64,000 bases of DNA from Bacillota bacterium (GTDB lineage: Bacteria > Bacillota > Clostridia > Christensenellales > Aristaeellaceae). Position numbers and translations under genes: made by a program. The DNA is taken from contig JAEYOV010000034.1 in NCBI GenBank assembly GCA_023411395.1, positions 56,273 to 120,272 on the forward strand, written 5' to 3'. The notes beneath the pieces are model-generated. The model had not been told where the DNA came from. It did no database searches and saw only the letters and a list, made by a program, of their open reading frames with translations. Below, one piece after another: positions 16,655 through 25,435 of this stretch; position 1 is the stretch's first letter, and each line of letters opens with the position of its first letter.

Positions 16655-18447
16655 GCAATCCCGTACAAAACAATCCCCTGAAAACACGGGCGGATTTTGA
16701 AAACGCCGCCCTGCAATTGTTGACGCCCCTGGCCGGTATGCTGTCCCCCGGCTGCGCCCGGCTCCACCTGGGCGATACGGGCGCGGTATACCCGGATGCC
16801 ATCGCGGAAATGGAAGCCTGGTCCCGGCCGCTGTGGGCATTGACTCCCCTGATGATGGGAAAATCGGAAAAGGCCAAGCCCCTCTGGGATAAATGGATGG
16901 TTGGCCTTAAAAACGGCACCGACCCCGGCCATCCCGAATACTGGGGCGACATCGGCCCCTTTGACCAGCGCATGGTGGAAATGGCCGTCATGGGCATGGC
17001 TTTGATCTTTGTGCCGGATCAATTTTTCTTCACCCATGATATAAAGACGCAGGCGAATATCCACCGCTGGCTGAACCAGATCAATCTTTTCGACATGCCC
17101 CGGAACAATTGGCAGTTCTTCCGGGTGCTGGTAAACGTGGGGTTCCTGTGCAATGGCCTGTCCTATGACGCAAAGATGCTTGCCAGCGACCTTGACATGA
17201 TGGAAGACCACTACGAGGGCGATGGCTGGTATTACGATTATACAAACCAGCGGGATTATTACACCCCCTGGGCCTTCCACTACTATGGTCTTCTCTACGC
17301 CAAAGCCATGGAGAAGCTGGACCCCAACCGCTGCAAAATCTACCGGGAACGGGCATGGCTGATGGCAAAGCGGTTCGAGGCCTGGTTCGCCTCCGACGGC
17401 GAGGCGCTGCCCTATGGCCGTAGCCTTGCCTACCGTTTCGCCCAGAGCGCCTTTTTCGGCGCGCTGCCTGTGGGCGACAGCGAAAACGCGAAAGCTGACT
17501 GGGGCATTGTAAAAGGCCTGCTGCTCAAAAACATGCGCAAGTGGTTCTCGCGGCCCATTTTTACAAGGGAGGGGGTACTCACCATCGGCTACGGGTATCC
17601 CAATCTGATTCTGGCCGAAGGCTACAACGCGCCGGGCTCGCCCTATTGGGCCATGAAAGCCTTCGCCCCCCTGGCGCTGCCTGAGGATCATCCCTTCTGG
17701 ACCTGCGAAGAAAAGGACCACACCCCGCCCTTAAAGTTCCTGGAGGAGCACGCCCGCATGCTCATCGTGCGGGATGAAAAAAACAGGCACGTGCAGGCCT
17801 TCCCCGCCGGCAACCGCGCTTTTGAGCACGCCCATGTGGAGGCCAAGTACGAGAAGCTTGCCTACTCCACCGCCTTTGCCTTCAGCGTGCCCAAAAGTGC
17901 GCTTATGCTGAACCGCGGCGCGTACGACAGCATGCTGGCTTTAAGCGAGGACGAGGTATACTGGCATGCGCGGCAAGGCTGCCAGGAATATGCAACCGGA
18001 GAGGACCGGGTGGAATCCGTGTGGCATCCGTATCCGGACGTGACGGTGCGGACAGTCATCGTCCCCCTTGGCGACTGGCACATCCGCGTACACAAGATTA
18101 CAACGAGCCGCAAGCTCTTCGCGGCGGAGGGCGGGTACGCCGTCAACCGCGACGGCGGGCCCGGCCTTTCCCAAACACAGACGGAGGATACAAAGGCGCT
18201 GGCCGTGTGCGGGAAACTTGTCAGCGGCATCGTATCCCTGCGGGGCTATGCCCTTTCGCAGATCGTCGTGCCCGAACCCAACACGAATTTGCTTTATCCC
18301 CGTACCGTGCTGCCCACCTTGCGGGCGGAGATACCATCCGGCGAAACGGTGCTTGCCTGTGCCGTGCTGGGCGCGGTGGAAGACGGCATGGCAAAATGGG
18401 AAAATCTCCCCAAGGAGGCGGCGGAATATGCAAAGCTGGGCCAATGA
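16651..18447 (+). CDS. DUF2264 family protein
   Basis: 598 residues, no signal peptide. The N-terminal half is an alpha-helical toroid-like region (WSRPLWALTPLM, RNNWQFFRVLVNVGF, EGDGWYYDY), matching DUF2264 as I know it. Some DUF2264 proteins are, to my recollection, assigned beta-glucuronidase activity in a CAZy family; I cannot confirm that here. ATGA overlap with the lyase and a 20-base overlap with the GH88 gene place it in the same oligosaccharide pathway, probably as an exo-acting glycosidase on uronic-acid glycans. Confidence 0.8.
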   Translation: MSNPVQNNPLKTRADFENAALQLLTPLAGMLSPGCARLHLGDTGAVYPDAIAEMEAWSRPLWALTPLMMGKSEKAKPLWDKWMVGLKNGTDPGHPEYWGDIGPFDQRMVEMAVMGMALIFVPDQFFFTHDIKTQANIHRWLNQINLFDMPRNNWQFFRVLVNVGFLCNGLSYDAKMLASDLDMMEDHYEGDGWYYDYTNQRDYYTPWAFHYYGLLYAKAMEKLDPNRCKIYRERAWLMAKRFEAWFASDGEALPYGRSLAYRFAQSAFFGALPVGDSENAKADWGIVKGLLLKNMRKWFSRPIFTREGVLTIGYGYPNLILAEGYNAPGSPYWAMKAFAPLALPEDHPFWTCEEKDHTPPLKFLEEHARMLIVRDEKNRHVQAFPAGNRAFEHAHVEAKYEKLAYSTAFAFSVPKSALMLNRGAYDSMLALSEDEVYWHARQGCQEYATGEDRVESVWHPYPDVTVRTVIVPLGDWHIRVHKITTSRKLFAAEGGYAVNRDGGPGLSQTQTEDTKALAVCGKLVSGIVSLRGYALSQIVVPEPNTNLLYPRTVLPTLRAEIPSGETVLACAVLGAVEDGMAKWENLPKEAAEYAKLGQ

Positions 18448-19549
18448 AACCATATCAAGGATCAGGGAGAAATACGGCTGGTCCATGGCCGCTGCCGCCG
18501 GGGAGGGGATCATCCCCTACAAGAGTGAAGGACAAAAATGGATTGCTTCTCCCTACGACGGCAACAGTTGGTGGACGGGCGGCTTCTGGCCGGCCCTCAT
18601 GTGGCAACTCTACGCCGCCACGGGAGAGGAGCGGTTTATGCTGGAAGCAAGGCGTGTGCAGGAGCTGCTTCAAAAGGAGCTTGTGCGCCACGATCTACTC
18701 AACCATGACGTGGGCTTCATGTACCTGCTGTCCTTCGGCGCGGATTACAAAATGACCGGCAATGAGCAAGCGCTTCGCCAGACGCTGATCGCCGCTGATG
18801 TGCTGAATGGCCGGTACAACCCCGCCGGCTTTATCCGTGCCTGGAACGGCCGGGGCAAAGAGGGCTGGGCCATTGTGGACTGCCTGATGAACTTGAGCCT
18901 TTTGCACTTTGCCACGGAAAAGACGGGCGACCCCCGCTATGAAAACATTGCCAAATGCCACGCGGACATGTCCCTGCGCCATTTTATCAGGGACGACGGT
19001 TCCTGCAACCATATCGTCATCTTCGATCCCGTCACGGGCCAGGCTGTGGACTCCCCCGGCGGCCAGGGCTACGCAAAAGGCTCCTCCTGGTCCCGCGGCC
19101 AGGCTTGGGCGCTGTACGGCTTCACCATCAGCTTTATGAATACCGGGGAAGCGCGATACCTCACGGCCGCCCAAAAAATCGCCGATTATTTCATTGCCAA
19201 CATCCGGCCGGACGGGCTTACCGACTGCGACTTCCGCCAGCCCGGGGGGGAGGAGCGCATCGACAACATCGCCGCCGCCTGCGCGGCCTGCGGCCTCATC
19301 GAGCTTTCCAAACAAGTGGGGGAGGCGGACGGAGCGCGCTACCTCGCGGCCGCACTTGCCATGCTGCACGCCTTGGATGAGCTTTGCGCCGACTGGTCGC
19401 CTAAAAGCTATGGCATACTGCAAAAGTGCACCGCCAGCTACCATGACGACGGGGCCGGCCGCCATGTGAACATCGTGTACGGCGATTACTTCTTTGCCGA
19501 GGCCGTTTGCAAACTAATTGGCACCGACCCGATGCTGTGGAAAAGATAA
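18428..19549 (+). CDS. Glycoside hydrolase family 88, unsaturated glucuronyl hydrolase
   Basis: 373 residues, normal for GH88. It hydrates and removes the 4,5-unsaturated uronic acid left by polysaccharide lyases. Motifs: WWTGGFWPALMW (about residues 39-50), HDVGFMYLLSFG with the first key Asp, AIVDCLMNLSLL with the second, and GSSWSRGQAWALYGF. No signal peptide. The start at 18428 overlaps the end of the DUF2264 gene and has AAGGAGG ten bases before it. Last gene of the operon; it points to lyase-derived disaccharides as the pathway substrate. Confidence 0.9.
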   Translation: MQSWANETISRIREKYGWSMAAAAGEGIIPYKSEGQKWIASPYDGNSWWTGGFWPALMWQLYAATGEERFMLEARRVQELLQKELVRHDLLNHDVGFMYLLSFGADYKMTGNEQALRQTLIAADVLNGRYNPAGFIRAWNGRGKEGWAIVDCLMNLSLLHFATEKTGDPRYENIAKCHADMSLRHFIRDDGSCNHIVIFDPVTGQAVDSPGGQGYAKGSSWSRGQAWALYGFTISFMNTGEARYLTAAQKIADYFIANIRPDGLTDCDFRQPGGEERIDNIAAACAACGLIELSKQVGEADGARYLAAALAMLHALDELCADWSPKSYGILQKCTASYHDDGAGRHVNIVYGDYFFAEAVCKLIGTDPMLWKR

Positions 19550-19590
19550 GGGTTTGAATAACACCCCGGTAAGTTAGTAGATTCAGACGC

Positions 19591-19698
19591 CGTAGGGCGG
19601 GGGCTTGCCCCCGCCGCAAGGGGCTCTGCCCCCTGCCCTCGCCGCAAGGGGCTCTGCCCCTTACCCCCGCCAAAGGGATGTCATCCCTTTGGAATCCC
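19591..19698. repeat. GC-rich palindromic repeat, family R3
   Basis: Starts GTAGGGCGGGGGCTTGCCCC, continues with two copies of AAGGGGCTCTGCCCC and ends with CAAAGGGATGTCATCCCTTT-type palindrome and GGAATCCC. The same modules recur at 30265, 31640 and 32317. Immediately 3' of the GH88 gene, so may help end transcription. Confidence 0.75.
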
Positions 19699-19718
19699 TG
19701 CTTTGGCGTTTGCCACAC

Positions 19719-19750
19719 GGGCCGCAATCCTGTATAATGGGTTGCGGCCC
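19719..19750. other. Isolated hairpin
   Basis: GGGCCGCAA (19719-19727) pairs with TTGCGGCCC (19742-19750), with a TGTATAATGGG loop. No T tract follows. The TATAAT is inside the loop. Apart from this hairpin and the R3 and R1 repeats, the stretch 19550-20014 holds nothing I can name. Confidence 0.4.
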
Positions 19751-19836
19751 AATTCGTAAACTGTTGATTCATACCGATCATAAACATGAAAGCATCAAGG
19801 AGCATGGACACTGAAAGAGAATCCACCCCCGCGATC

Positions 19837-19924
19837 TGTCATCCTGAGGGCCATGCCCGAAGGATCTTTTGCGGCAAACAATAGCTTAAAGGCATGATCC
19901 TTGGGCGCGGCCCTCAGGATGACA
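19837..19924. repeat. Inverted-repeat element, family R1 (copy 1)
   Basis: 88 bases with TGTCATCCTGAGGGC and its complement GCCCTCAGGATGACA at the ends and AAGGATC/GATCCTT inside. Same family as 28333, 31386 and 41166. Confidence 0.8.
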
Positions 19925-20014
19925 GCGTGCGGAGTTTTCTTATATGCTGTGGGCAAGTGCCCATCGAAGAATTCTGTTTTGTAATGGTTAATATGAAGAA
20001 CCGGAGTGTATCCA

Positions 20015-20845
20015 ATGATCATCCGCCACTTGGAACATTTTGACCCGGAGGCCATTGCCCAAAGCGGCCAGTGCTTCCGCATGCGCGCCGTTGCCCCCGG
20101 CCGGGTCTGGGTCATCCACCGGAGCAAATATCTTTGCGTCGACTCCCTTGGTGATGACACCTTCGGTTTTCATTGCCCGGAGGAGGAATTCAGGGAAATC
20201 TGGCACGGCTATTTTGATCTTTCCACCGATTACGGCGCGTTCCTTGGCGCGGTGGACGGCGGGGACGCCTATCTGCTTCGAGCGGCGCAGCTCGGCCGTG
20301 GCCTGCGCATCCTGCGCCAGGACCCCTGGGAGGTGCTGATAAGCTTCATTCTTTCCCAGCGCAAAAGCATTCCCGCCATCCGGGACGGCATCGAAAAGCT
20401 GTGCCGCCGCTTTGGCAGCCCGTTTTTATGCAACGGGCGGGAGGAGCGCGCTTTTCCCACGCCCGAAGCGTTGGCGGAGGCTTCCATGGAGGAGCTGCTT
20501 TCCTGCTCCCTGGGCTACCGCGCGCCCTATATCAAGGCCGCCGCCTTGTCGGCGGCCTCCGGGGAAACAGACCTTGCGGCCATGGGGGAGCTTGACGACG
20601 AACCGCTTATTAAAAGGCTGCTCTCCCTTTACGGCGTAGGGATCAAGGTGGCAAGCTGCGTGATGCTCTTTGGCTACCACCGCCTGGATCTGGCGCCGGT
20701 GGATGTGTGGATCCAGCGGGTCATCGACCTTCAATACGGCGGCGTTTCGCCCTTTCCAAGGTACGCGGGCTTTGCCGGCGTCATGCAGCAGTACATGTTT
20801 TACGACCAGATTGAAAAAAAGCGCCTGCGCAGGATCACTGCGTAA
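20015..20845 (+). CDS. 8-oxoguanine DNA glycosylase (OGG1 type)
   Basis: 276 residues, bifunctional glycosylase/AP-lyase removing oxidised guanine. The helix-hairpin-helix-GPD region reads YGVGIKVASCVMLFG...LAPVDVWIQRV; Lys211 matches the Schiff-base lysine and Asp230 the catalytic aspartate of OGG1. ATG at 20015 has GGAG eight bases upstream; an in-frame GTG three codons earlier overlaps that site. Stands alone. Confidence 0.88.
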   Translation: MIIRHLEHFDPEAIAQSGQCFRMRAVAPGRVWVIHRSKYLCVDSLGDDTFGFHCPEEEFREIWHGYFDLSTDYGAFLGAVDGGDAYLLRAAQLGRGLRILRQDPWEVLISFILSQRKSIPAIRDGIEKLCRRFGSPFLCNGREERAFPTPEALAEASMEELLSCSLGYRAPYIKAAALSAASGETDLAAMGELDDEPLIKRLLSLYGVGIKVASCVMLFGYHRLDLAPVDVWIQRVIDLQYGGVSPFPRYAGFAGVMQQYMFYDQIEKKRLRRITA

Positions 20846-20881
20846 GCGGGGCCGCCTCATTATCTTGTTTGGAGCATTTAT

Positions 20882-21676
20882 ATGGAATATATTTATGAAA
20901 CCCACCTGCACACCAGCGAGTCCAGCGCCTGCGGCATGTCCCGGGGGAGCGAGTATGTCAAACGCTATCAGGATCTGGGGTACGCCGGCATCATCGTTAC
21001 CGACCATTTTTTCGGCGGCAATACCGCCGTGCCGCGGGCACTCCCCTGGCGGGAGCGCATTCACCGCTTCTGCCGCGGGTATGAGAACGCCAGGGAAGCG
21101 GGGGACAAGGCGGGCTTCCCTGTGTTTTTCGGCTGGGAGGAGCATTTTCAGGGCGACGAGTACCTGATTTACGGGCTGAACAAGCAATGGCTTCTGGACC
21201 ACCCGGAGGCCGGGCACTGGACGCGCAAGGAGCAGTATGACGCGGTGCATGCGGCGGGCGGCTGCGTGGTGCAGGCCCATCCCTTCCGCGACCGGGATTA
21301 TATTCCGGCCATCCGCCTGTCCACGGGCTGCGCGGATGGTGTCGAAGCCTATAATGCCGCCAACCGGCCCGAAAACGACGCGCTGGCGGTGCGGTACGCC
21401 AGGGCGTTGGGCCTGCCCATGACCGCTGGGTCCGACATCCATCAAATCCGCCAGTGGCCGGAGGGACACATGATGGGCGTCGTATTCGATCAGCCCCTTG
21501 CGTCCATCCACGATTATGTGAAGGCCATCAGGGAAAAACGGCCCTTCGGCGTCAAAACGCCGCCCGGCCGCGGTGATTGGCGGGAAGGGATCAACATCCA
21601 TCTGCCGGTGGATATAAGAGACGGAATGGATCAAAGCGTCCGCCGGGATGTGTGGGAGCTTCTTGCAGGCATTTGA
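20882..21676 (+). CDS. PHP domain phosphoesterase
   Basis: 264 residues, polymerase/histidinol-phosphatase superfamily. Metal-binding motifs in order: ETHLHTS at the N-terminus, IIVTDHF, FFGWEEHF, VVQAHPFRD and TAGSDIH. The family hydrolyses phosphomonoesters or nucleotides with a trinuclear metal site; the substrate cannot be told. Begins 36 bases after the glycosylase gene and may be co-transcribed with it. Confidence 0.85.
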   Translation: MEYIYETHLHTSESSACGMSRGSEYVKRYQDLGYAGIIVTDHFFGGNTAVPRALPWRERIHRFCRGYENAREAGDKAGFPVFFGWEEHFQGDEYLIYGLNKQWLLDHPEAGHWTRKEQYDAVHAAGGCVVQAHPFRDRDYIPAIRLSTGCADGVEAYNAANRPENDALAVRYARALGLPMTAGSDIHQIRQWPEGHMMGVVFDQPLASIHDYVKAIREKRPFGVKTPPGRGDWREGINIHLPVDIRDGMDQSVRRDVWELLAGI

Positions 21677-21677
21677 G

Positions 21678-21744
21678 CCTTCCCCTTTGGGGGAAGGTGT
21701 CACCCGAAGGGTGACGGATGAGGAGGGAGGGTGGCGCGCAGCGC
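21678..21744. repeat. Intergenic repeat, family R2 (copy 1)
   Basis: CCTTCCCC-TTTG-GGGGAAGG hairpin, then GTCACCCGAAGGGTGAC hairpin, then GGATGAGG and a GGCGCGCAGCGCC palindrome. Related copies at 41068 and 60222. The rest of the gap to 21956 holds a GCACC-TTCG-GGTGC mini-hairpin near 21880. Confidence 0.75.
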
Positions 21745-21956
21745 CGTCCTGATCGTCCCGCACCCCATCTTTGGGCTCCCCGAACCGCCGGCCAAGCGCC
21801 CGCGGTTTTTTGATTTGCGTCACACTTCCAAGCTGCGCCGCATATTCTCATAATGGACATGAATCTATCAACATTTGCACCTTCGGGTGCCTGTAGCGAT
21901 CGGATTTGTGGGGTCATTTTGAAATGTATCGGTACACAATAAAGGAGCGCATTGGT

Positions 21957-22769
21957 ATGGAACAAGATAGCAGATATAATGGCATCGTTGATCCGGAGGG
22001 AATGGCTGGGGGCCATCACGGGCATCATGACCATCACGGCCATCACTGCCTTTGGAACGAACCCTGTTTTGATCCCCGGGTCATGATGTATATTGATGAT
22101 GAGAATTGCTCCCGTAACGGGGCGGTCATGGGTGACCGCGGCCATGAAGGAAAGTGCGGCCGGCAGGAGGATGAAGCCGGCGGCAGGCGCAGGGAAGCGG
22201 AAAACACGGAGCAGGGCCAAGGCCGGCACCAGGGGAATGCTGAAAACGAGGCCCAATACCAGGGCTGGCAGCAGGCGAATGCGGAATATGCTGCAAAATA
22301 CCAAGCATGGCAGCAGGCGAATGCGGAGAACGCGGCCCAATCCCAGGCATGGCAGCAGGCGAATGCGGAAAACGCGGCCCAAGCCCAGGGCTGGCAGCAG
22401 GGGAACGCGGAAAACGCGGCCCAACCCCAGAACTACGCGGTTCACGGCCAGGCCTGCCCGGGAGTGCAGTTCCATGTGCATGAGGTGCAGGGCGCCGTGG
22501 AAGTCGCCGGGCGTGATCCCCATACCCACCGCTTTGCCGCCGTTTCGGGGGAAGCAAGGCCCTGGGGGCCCGCGAACCATTTCCACGACGTGCGGTTCCG
22601 CACGGATTTCTACGATGACCATTTCCACGAGGGCTGGGGCCGGACCGGCGGCGCCATCGAGGTGGGAGACAGGCACGTACACTTCCTGGAATCCGTTACG
22701 ACGCAAAACGACGGCCATGTGCATAGATACAGGGTAGGTACCATGATTGAGGATCCCACCGGCGACTGA
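21957..22769 (+). CDS. YmaF-like protein with His-rich N-terminus and 14-residue repeats
   Basis: 270 residues, three parts. Residues about 19-30 are His-rich (GGHHGHHDHHGHH). Residues 101-156 are four tandem 14-residue units of the form YQAWQQANAENAAQ, encoded by near-identical 42-base repeats (22257-22424). The C-terminal 100 residues carry regularly spaced histidines (FHVHEV, HTHRF, NHFHDV, DRHVHF, GHVHRY), as in YmaF-family proteins known from spore-formers. No signal peptide. ATG at 21957 follows AAAGGAG by nine bases. A spore-surface or metal-binding role is inference. The repeat number may vary between strains. Confidence 0.75.
   Translation: MEQDSRYNGIVDPEGMAGGHHGHHDHHGHHCLWNEPCFDPRVMMYIDDENCSRNGAVMGDRGHEGKCGRQEDEAGGRRREAENTEQGQGRHQGNAENEAQYQGWQQANAEYAAKYQAWQQANAENAAQSQAWQQANAENAAQAQGWQQGNAENAAQPQNYAVHGQACPGVQFHVHEVQGAVEVAGRDPHTHRFAAVSGEARPWGPANHFHDVRFRTDFYDDHFHEGWGRTGGAIEVGDRHVHFLESVTTQNDGHVHRYRVGTMIEDPTGD
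22257..22424 (+). repeat. Four tandem 42-bp repeats inside the YmaF-like gene
   Basis: Units at 22257, 22299, 22341 and 22383 share GGCAGCAGGCGAATGCGGA, with a degenerate partial unit before them at 22227. In frame, each encodes 14 residues. They also keep a long open frame in the +1 register, which is a by-product. Confidence 0.9.
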
Positions 22770-22811
22770 TGCATACCATAATGCCGGCAGCAAAGAACCT
22801 GTCAAAATGGA

Positions 22812-22844
22812 GGGAGCGCCCGCTTGCGTGAGCGCTCTCTTTTT
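22812..22844 (+). terminator. Rho-independent terminator after the YmaF-like gene
   Basis: GGGAGCGC (22812-22819) with GCGCTCTC (22832-22839), one G-U pair, followed by TTTTT. Confidence 0.75.
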
Positions 22845-22854
22845 GTGAAAGCTT

Positions 22855-23652
22855 TTACAGCGGCAGCCGCTTTTTTTGAAAGATCAGCAGCCCGGCCGCA
22901 AACAACACCAGAATCAAACCGGTGTAAAACAGATTGACGTATGTTACATTGGCGCCGCCCGCCAGCTTCAAAGGGTCGTACAGCCCGTAGATGGAGATGC
23001 TTTTCAGCACCTGCGCATCTCTGGCTGCGCCGCCAAGCATGTTCATTAACAGGAATGCGATGGGGATTCCCGCGCCGAAGCCCTGCGCCTTTTTTGCGTC
23101 AGCAAACAGGCACGAAAAGAAGAAGCTGATCATCATTACCGCCATGTTCACAAGCATTGTCGTAAAATTCAGCTTCAAGAACGCGCCGGTATTCAGCGCG
23201 CCGGGGAAGGCCGCGGCGCAGGCCAGCACGCCAACGCCCGACAGCGCCGCGAACAGGGCGGCTACGGACGCAAGCGCGTAAACGCCTTGCGTGAGAATAA
23301 TCTTCGCCCTGGAATTGGGCGTGGACAGCAAAAACGCAAAGGAGCCGTTGTCCACCATCCTTGCCACCAGCCGGTTGCCAAGTATCACGCAGTAGACCAG
23401 CGGGAAACCAAGCATCAGCATCCCGTACAGAAAGCTGGCCAGGTACCCGGTGAGGTCTGAGGGCACATTGGAAAAACCGAAGGCATTCATCAGCTCCTTG
23501 GGAAACAGCCTGAGCATGGAATTGATGGCCTGCATATCGTTGGGGTTGTACATGCTCACCATCACCGTCATGTACATCGTCAGCACGCCGAAGAAGATCA
23601 CAAGCAGGAGCCAGTTCTTTTTCCATGTTGCCTTCAAAAGTGTCAAGCTCAT
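22855..23652 (-). CDS. ABC-2 type transporter permease
   Basis: 265 residues with about six hydrophobic segments and the arrangement of ABC-2 exporters. It starts MSLTLLKATWKKNWLLLVIFFG and ends with a basic tail after the last helix. Its ATG overlaps the stop of the ATPase gene by 4 bases, so the two form a two-gene exporter. Substrate unknown. Confidence 0.82.
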   Translation of the reverse strand: MSLTLLKATWKKNWLLLVIFFGVLTMYMTVMVSMYNPNDMQAINSMLRLFPKELMNAFGFSNVPSDLTGYLASFLYGMLMLGFPLVYCVILGNRLVARMVDNGSFAFLLSTPNSRAKIILTQGVYALASVAALFAALSGVGVLACAAAFPGALNTGAFLKLNFTTMLVNMAVMMISFFFSCLFADAKKAQGFGAGIPIAFLLMNMLGGAARDAQVLKSISIYGLYDPLKLAGGANVTYVNLFYTGLILVLFAAGLLIFQKKRLPL

Positions 23653-24542
23653 GACCGTTTGCCCTCCTTGCCGTAAAACTGCATGAAAACATCCTCCAGC
23701 GACTGGGCCTTTACGTCTAGGTTCAGTATCGTGAACTGAGAAGCCGTTTTGAGGAAGCCGTCCACATTTTCGCCCGTGACAAATACCTCCAGGGTATCGT
23801 AGGGCGCTTCGCGCACCTCAAACCCGGCGCTTTCAAAGGCCTTGGCGGCAGGCGCCTTGTCCATGGGCTTTACGAAAAAGCCCCTGCGCTGGGCGCTTTT
23901 CAGGCTTTGCACGTCGGAATGGGCAGCGATCCGGCCATCCTTGATGATCAGCACGTTGTCGCAGGTGCGCTCCACCTCCTCAAACATGTGGCTGCTCATC
24001 AATATGGTCTTGCCCTTTTTCTTTTCCTCCAGCAAAAGCTCCACAAAGCGGTTCTGCATCAGCGGGTCCAGGCCGCTGGTGGGCTCATCCAGGATCAGCA
24101 CATCGGGGTCATGCATGAAGGCGGTGACAATGCCCAGCTTTTGCTTCATGCCCTTGGAAAATTTCTTGATCCGGCTCTTGGGGCTCAATTCAAACATGTC
24201 CAGGAGCCGGCTTTGAAGGGCCGTATCCTTTGTGCCCCGCATATCCCGCATGAACCGCAAAAATTCATCGCCGTTCATGCCGTCCAGAAAGGTAATTTCC
24301 CCCGGAATGTAGCCAAGGGATTTTTGTATTCCGGGCGCGCTTTTGATGCAGTCCAGCCCATCAATAGCGCATGTGCCGCTATCCGGCCGCATGAATCCCA
24401 AAAGCGCCCGGATGGTGGTGGTTTTTCCCGCGCCGTTGGGGCCGAGATACCCCATCACCTCCCCCTGGCCCACCGAAAAATTCAGGTCGAACACGCCCTT
24501 GCCGCTTGGGTATGTAAGCGTCAGCCCTTTTACCTCAATCAT
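23649..24542 (-). CDS. ABC transporter ATP-binding protein
   Basis: 297 residues. Walker A GPNGAGKTTT (about residue 34), signature FSKGMKQKLG, Walker B VLILDEPTSG and a C-terminal domain common in ABC-2 drug or lantibiotic-type exporters. ATG at 24542 follows GGGGAGG by eight bases; the longer upstream frame is not supported. Partner of the permease at 22855. Confidence 0.88.
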   Translation of the reverse strand: MIEVKGLTLTYPSGKGVFDLNFSVGQGEVMGYLGPNGAGKTTTIRALLGFMRPDSGTCAIDGLDCIKSAPGIQKSLGYIPGEITFLDGMNGDEFLRFMRDMRGTKDTALQSRLLDMFELSPKSRIKKFSKGMKQKLGIVTAFMHDPDVLILDEPTSGLDPLMQNRFVELLLEEKKKGKTILMSSHMFEEVERTCDNVLIIKDGRIAAHSDVQSLKSAQRRGFFVKPMDKAPAAKAFESAGFEVREAPYDTLEVFVTGENVDGFLKTASQFTILNLDVKAQSLEDVFMQFYGKEGKRS

Positions 24543-24723
24543 TGCGCAGCCTCCCCGCACAGGGTGGCGTGCGGCCAATGCGCCGCACCCCGCCGTATTC
24601 CCTTCCAATCCATGGCAATGGTATATGATTCTGCGGCGCCGCGTGTTTTCCTCCACGTATGGGCTGAGGGATTTGATATGTTTGCCAATTTGGGTTATCA
24701 TGTAGGGGAAAGGGGGCGCTATT

Positions 24724-25401
24724 ATGAAATGCAAATGGCTGGTGCTGCCGGCCCTTCTCATACTGCTTTCCGGGTGTGCCGGCCCGGCGAACTCTAAGCA
24801 GCCGGGGAGCGCTGCGGACAGCGTATCCGCGGCCACAATGCGGCGGTACAGGGAAAGCGAAATCACGGAGTATCAGGGCGCGCGGCTGGACCCTGCCGTC
24901 GGCCCCAGGGACAATTCCATCAAAGGCGTGCAGCAGGTGGATGTAAGCGGCTACACCTTGACCGTGGACGGCCTGGTGGATGCGCCCGCAGCCTTTTCCT
25001 ACGATCAGGTGAAGGCGTTGCCCGCAAATGAGCGGAAGATCACCCTGTACTGCGTGGAGGGCTGGGACGCCACCATCCTCTGGAAGGGTGCGCTGCTTAC
25101 GGAGCTGATGGACAAGGCAGGCGTTAAGCCCGAAGCGGTGACGGTGATCTTTTCCTCCGTCGACGGTTACACCACATCGCTGCCGCTCAAAACCATTCAG
25201 GACAAGCAGCTCATCCTGGCCTACGGCGCCAACGGGCTGGACCTGCCGCCGGAGATGGGCTATCCCTTCATCGTGGTGGCGGAGGACAAGCTGGGCTACA
25301 AATGGGCGCGCTGGGTAAACCGCATCACTTTGTCTGACGACCCGAATTATAAAGGCTACTGGGAGCAGCGGGGTTACAGCAACGACGCCGAAATAAAGTA
25401 G
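24724..25401 (+). CDS. Molybdopterin-dependent oxidoreductase-like lipoprotein
   Basis: 225 residues: lipoprotein signal with LSGC (Cys18), then a single sulfite-oxidase-fold Mo-cofactor domain. Cys110 in LYCVEGW is in the position of the molybdenum-ligating cysteine. It resembles the catalytic domain of MsrP/YedY but is shorter and exported as a lipoprotein instead of by a Tat signal, which raises the question of whether cofactor is bound. No MsrQ-like partner nearby. Confidence 0.78.
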   Translation: MKCKWLVLPALLILLSGCAGPANSKQPGSAADSVSAATMRRYRESEITEYQGARLDPAVGPRDNSIKGVQQVDVSGYTLTVDGLVDAPAAFSYDQVKALPANERKITLYCVEGWDATILWKGALLTELMDKAGVKPEAVTVIFSSVDGYTTSLPLKTIQDKQLILAYGANGLDLPPEMGYPFIVVAEDKLGYKWARWVNRITLSDDPNYKGYWEQRGYSNDAEIK

Positions 25402-25435
25402 CGGCGGCCTACAAAAGAACGGGATGGTTATGTAA

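Noticed and set aside
15119..16840. 573-codon minus-strand frame
   Set aside because: Antisense to the heparinase II/III-type gene; no ribosome binding site or motif.
19605..19814. Small plus-strand frame downstream of GH88
   Set aside because: Made of R3 repeat sequence; Pro/Arg-rich with no ribosome binding site.
20426..21823. 465-codon minus-strand frame
   Set aside because: Covers the glycosylase and PHP genes and an R2 repeat in antisense.
22257..22424. Tandem repeats considered as CRISPR
   Set aside because: No spacers; the 42-base units are contiguous and in frame with the protein.
22093..22737. 214-codon plus-strand frame in the YmaF-like gene
   Set aside because: Same repeats read in another register; Arg/Met-rich, without a binding site.
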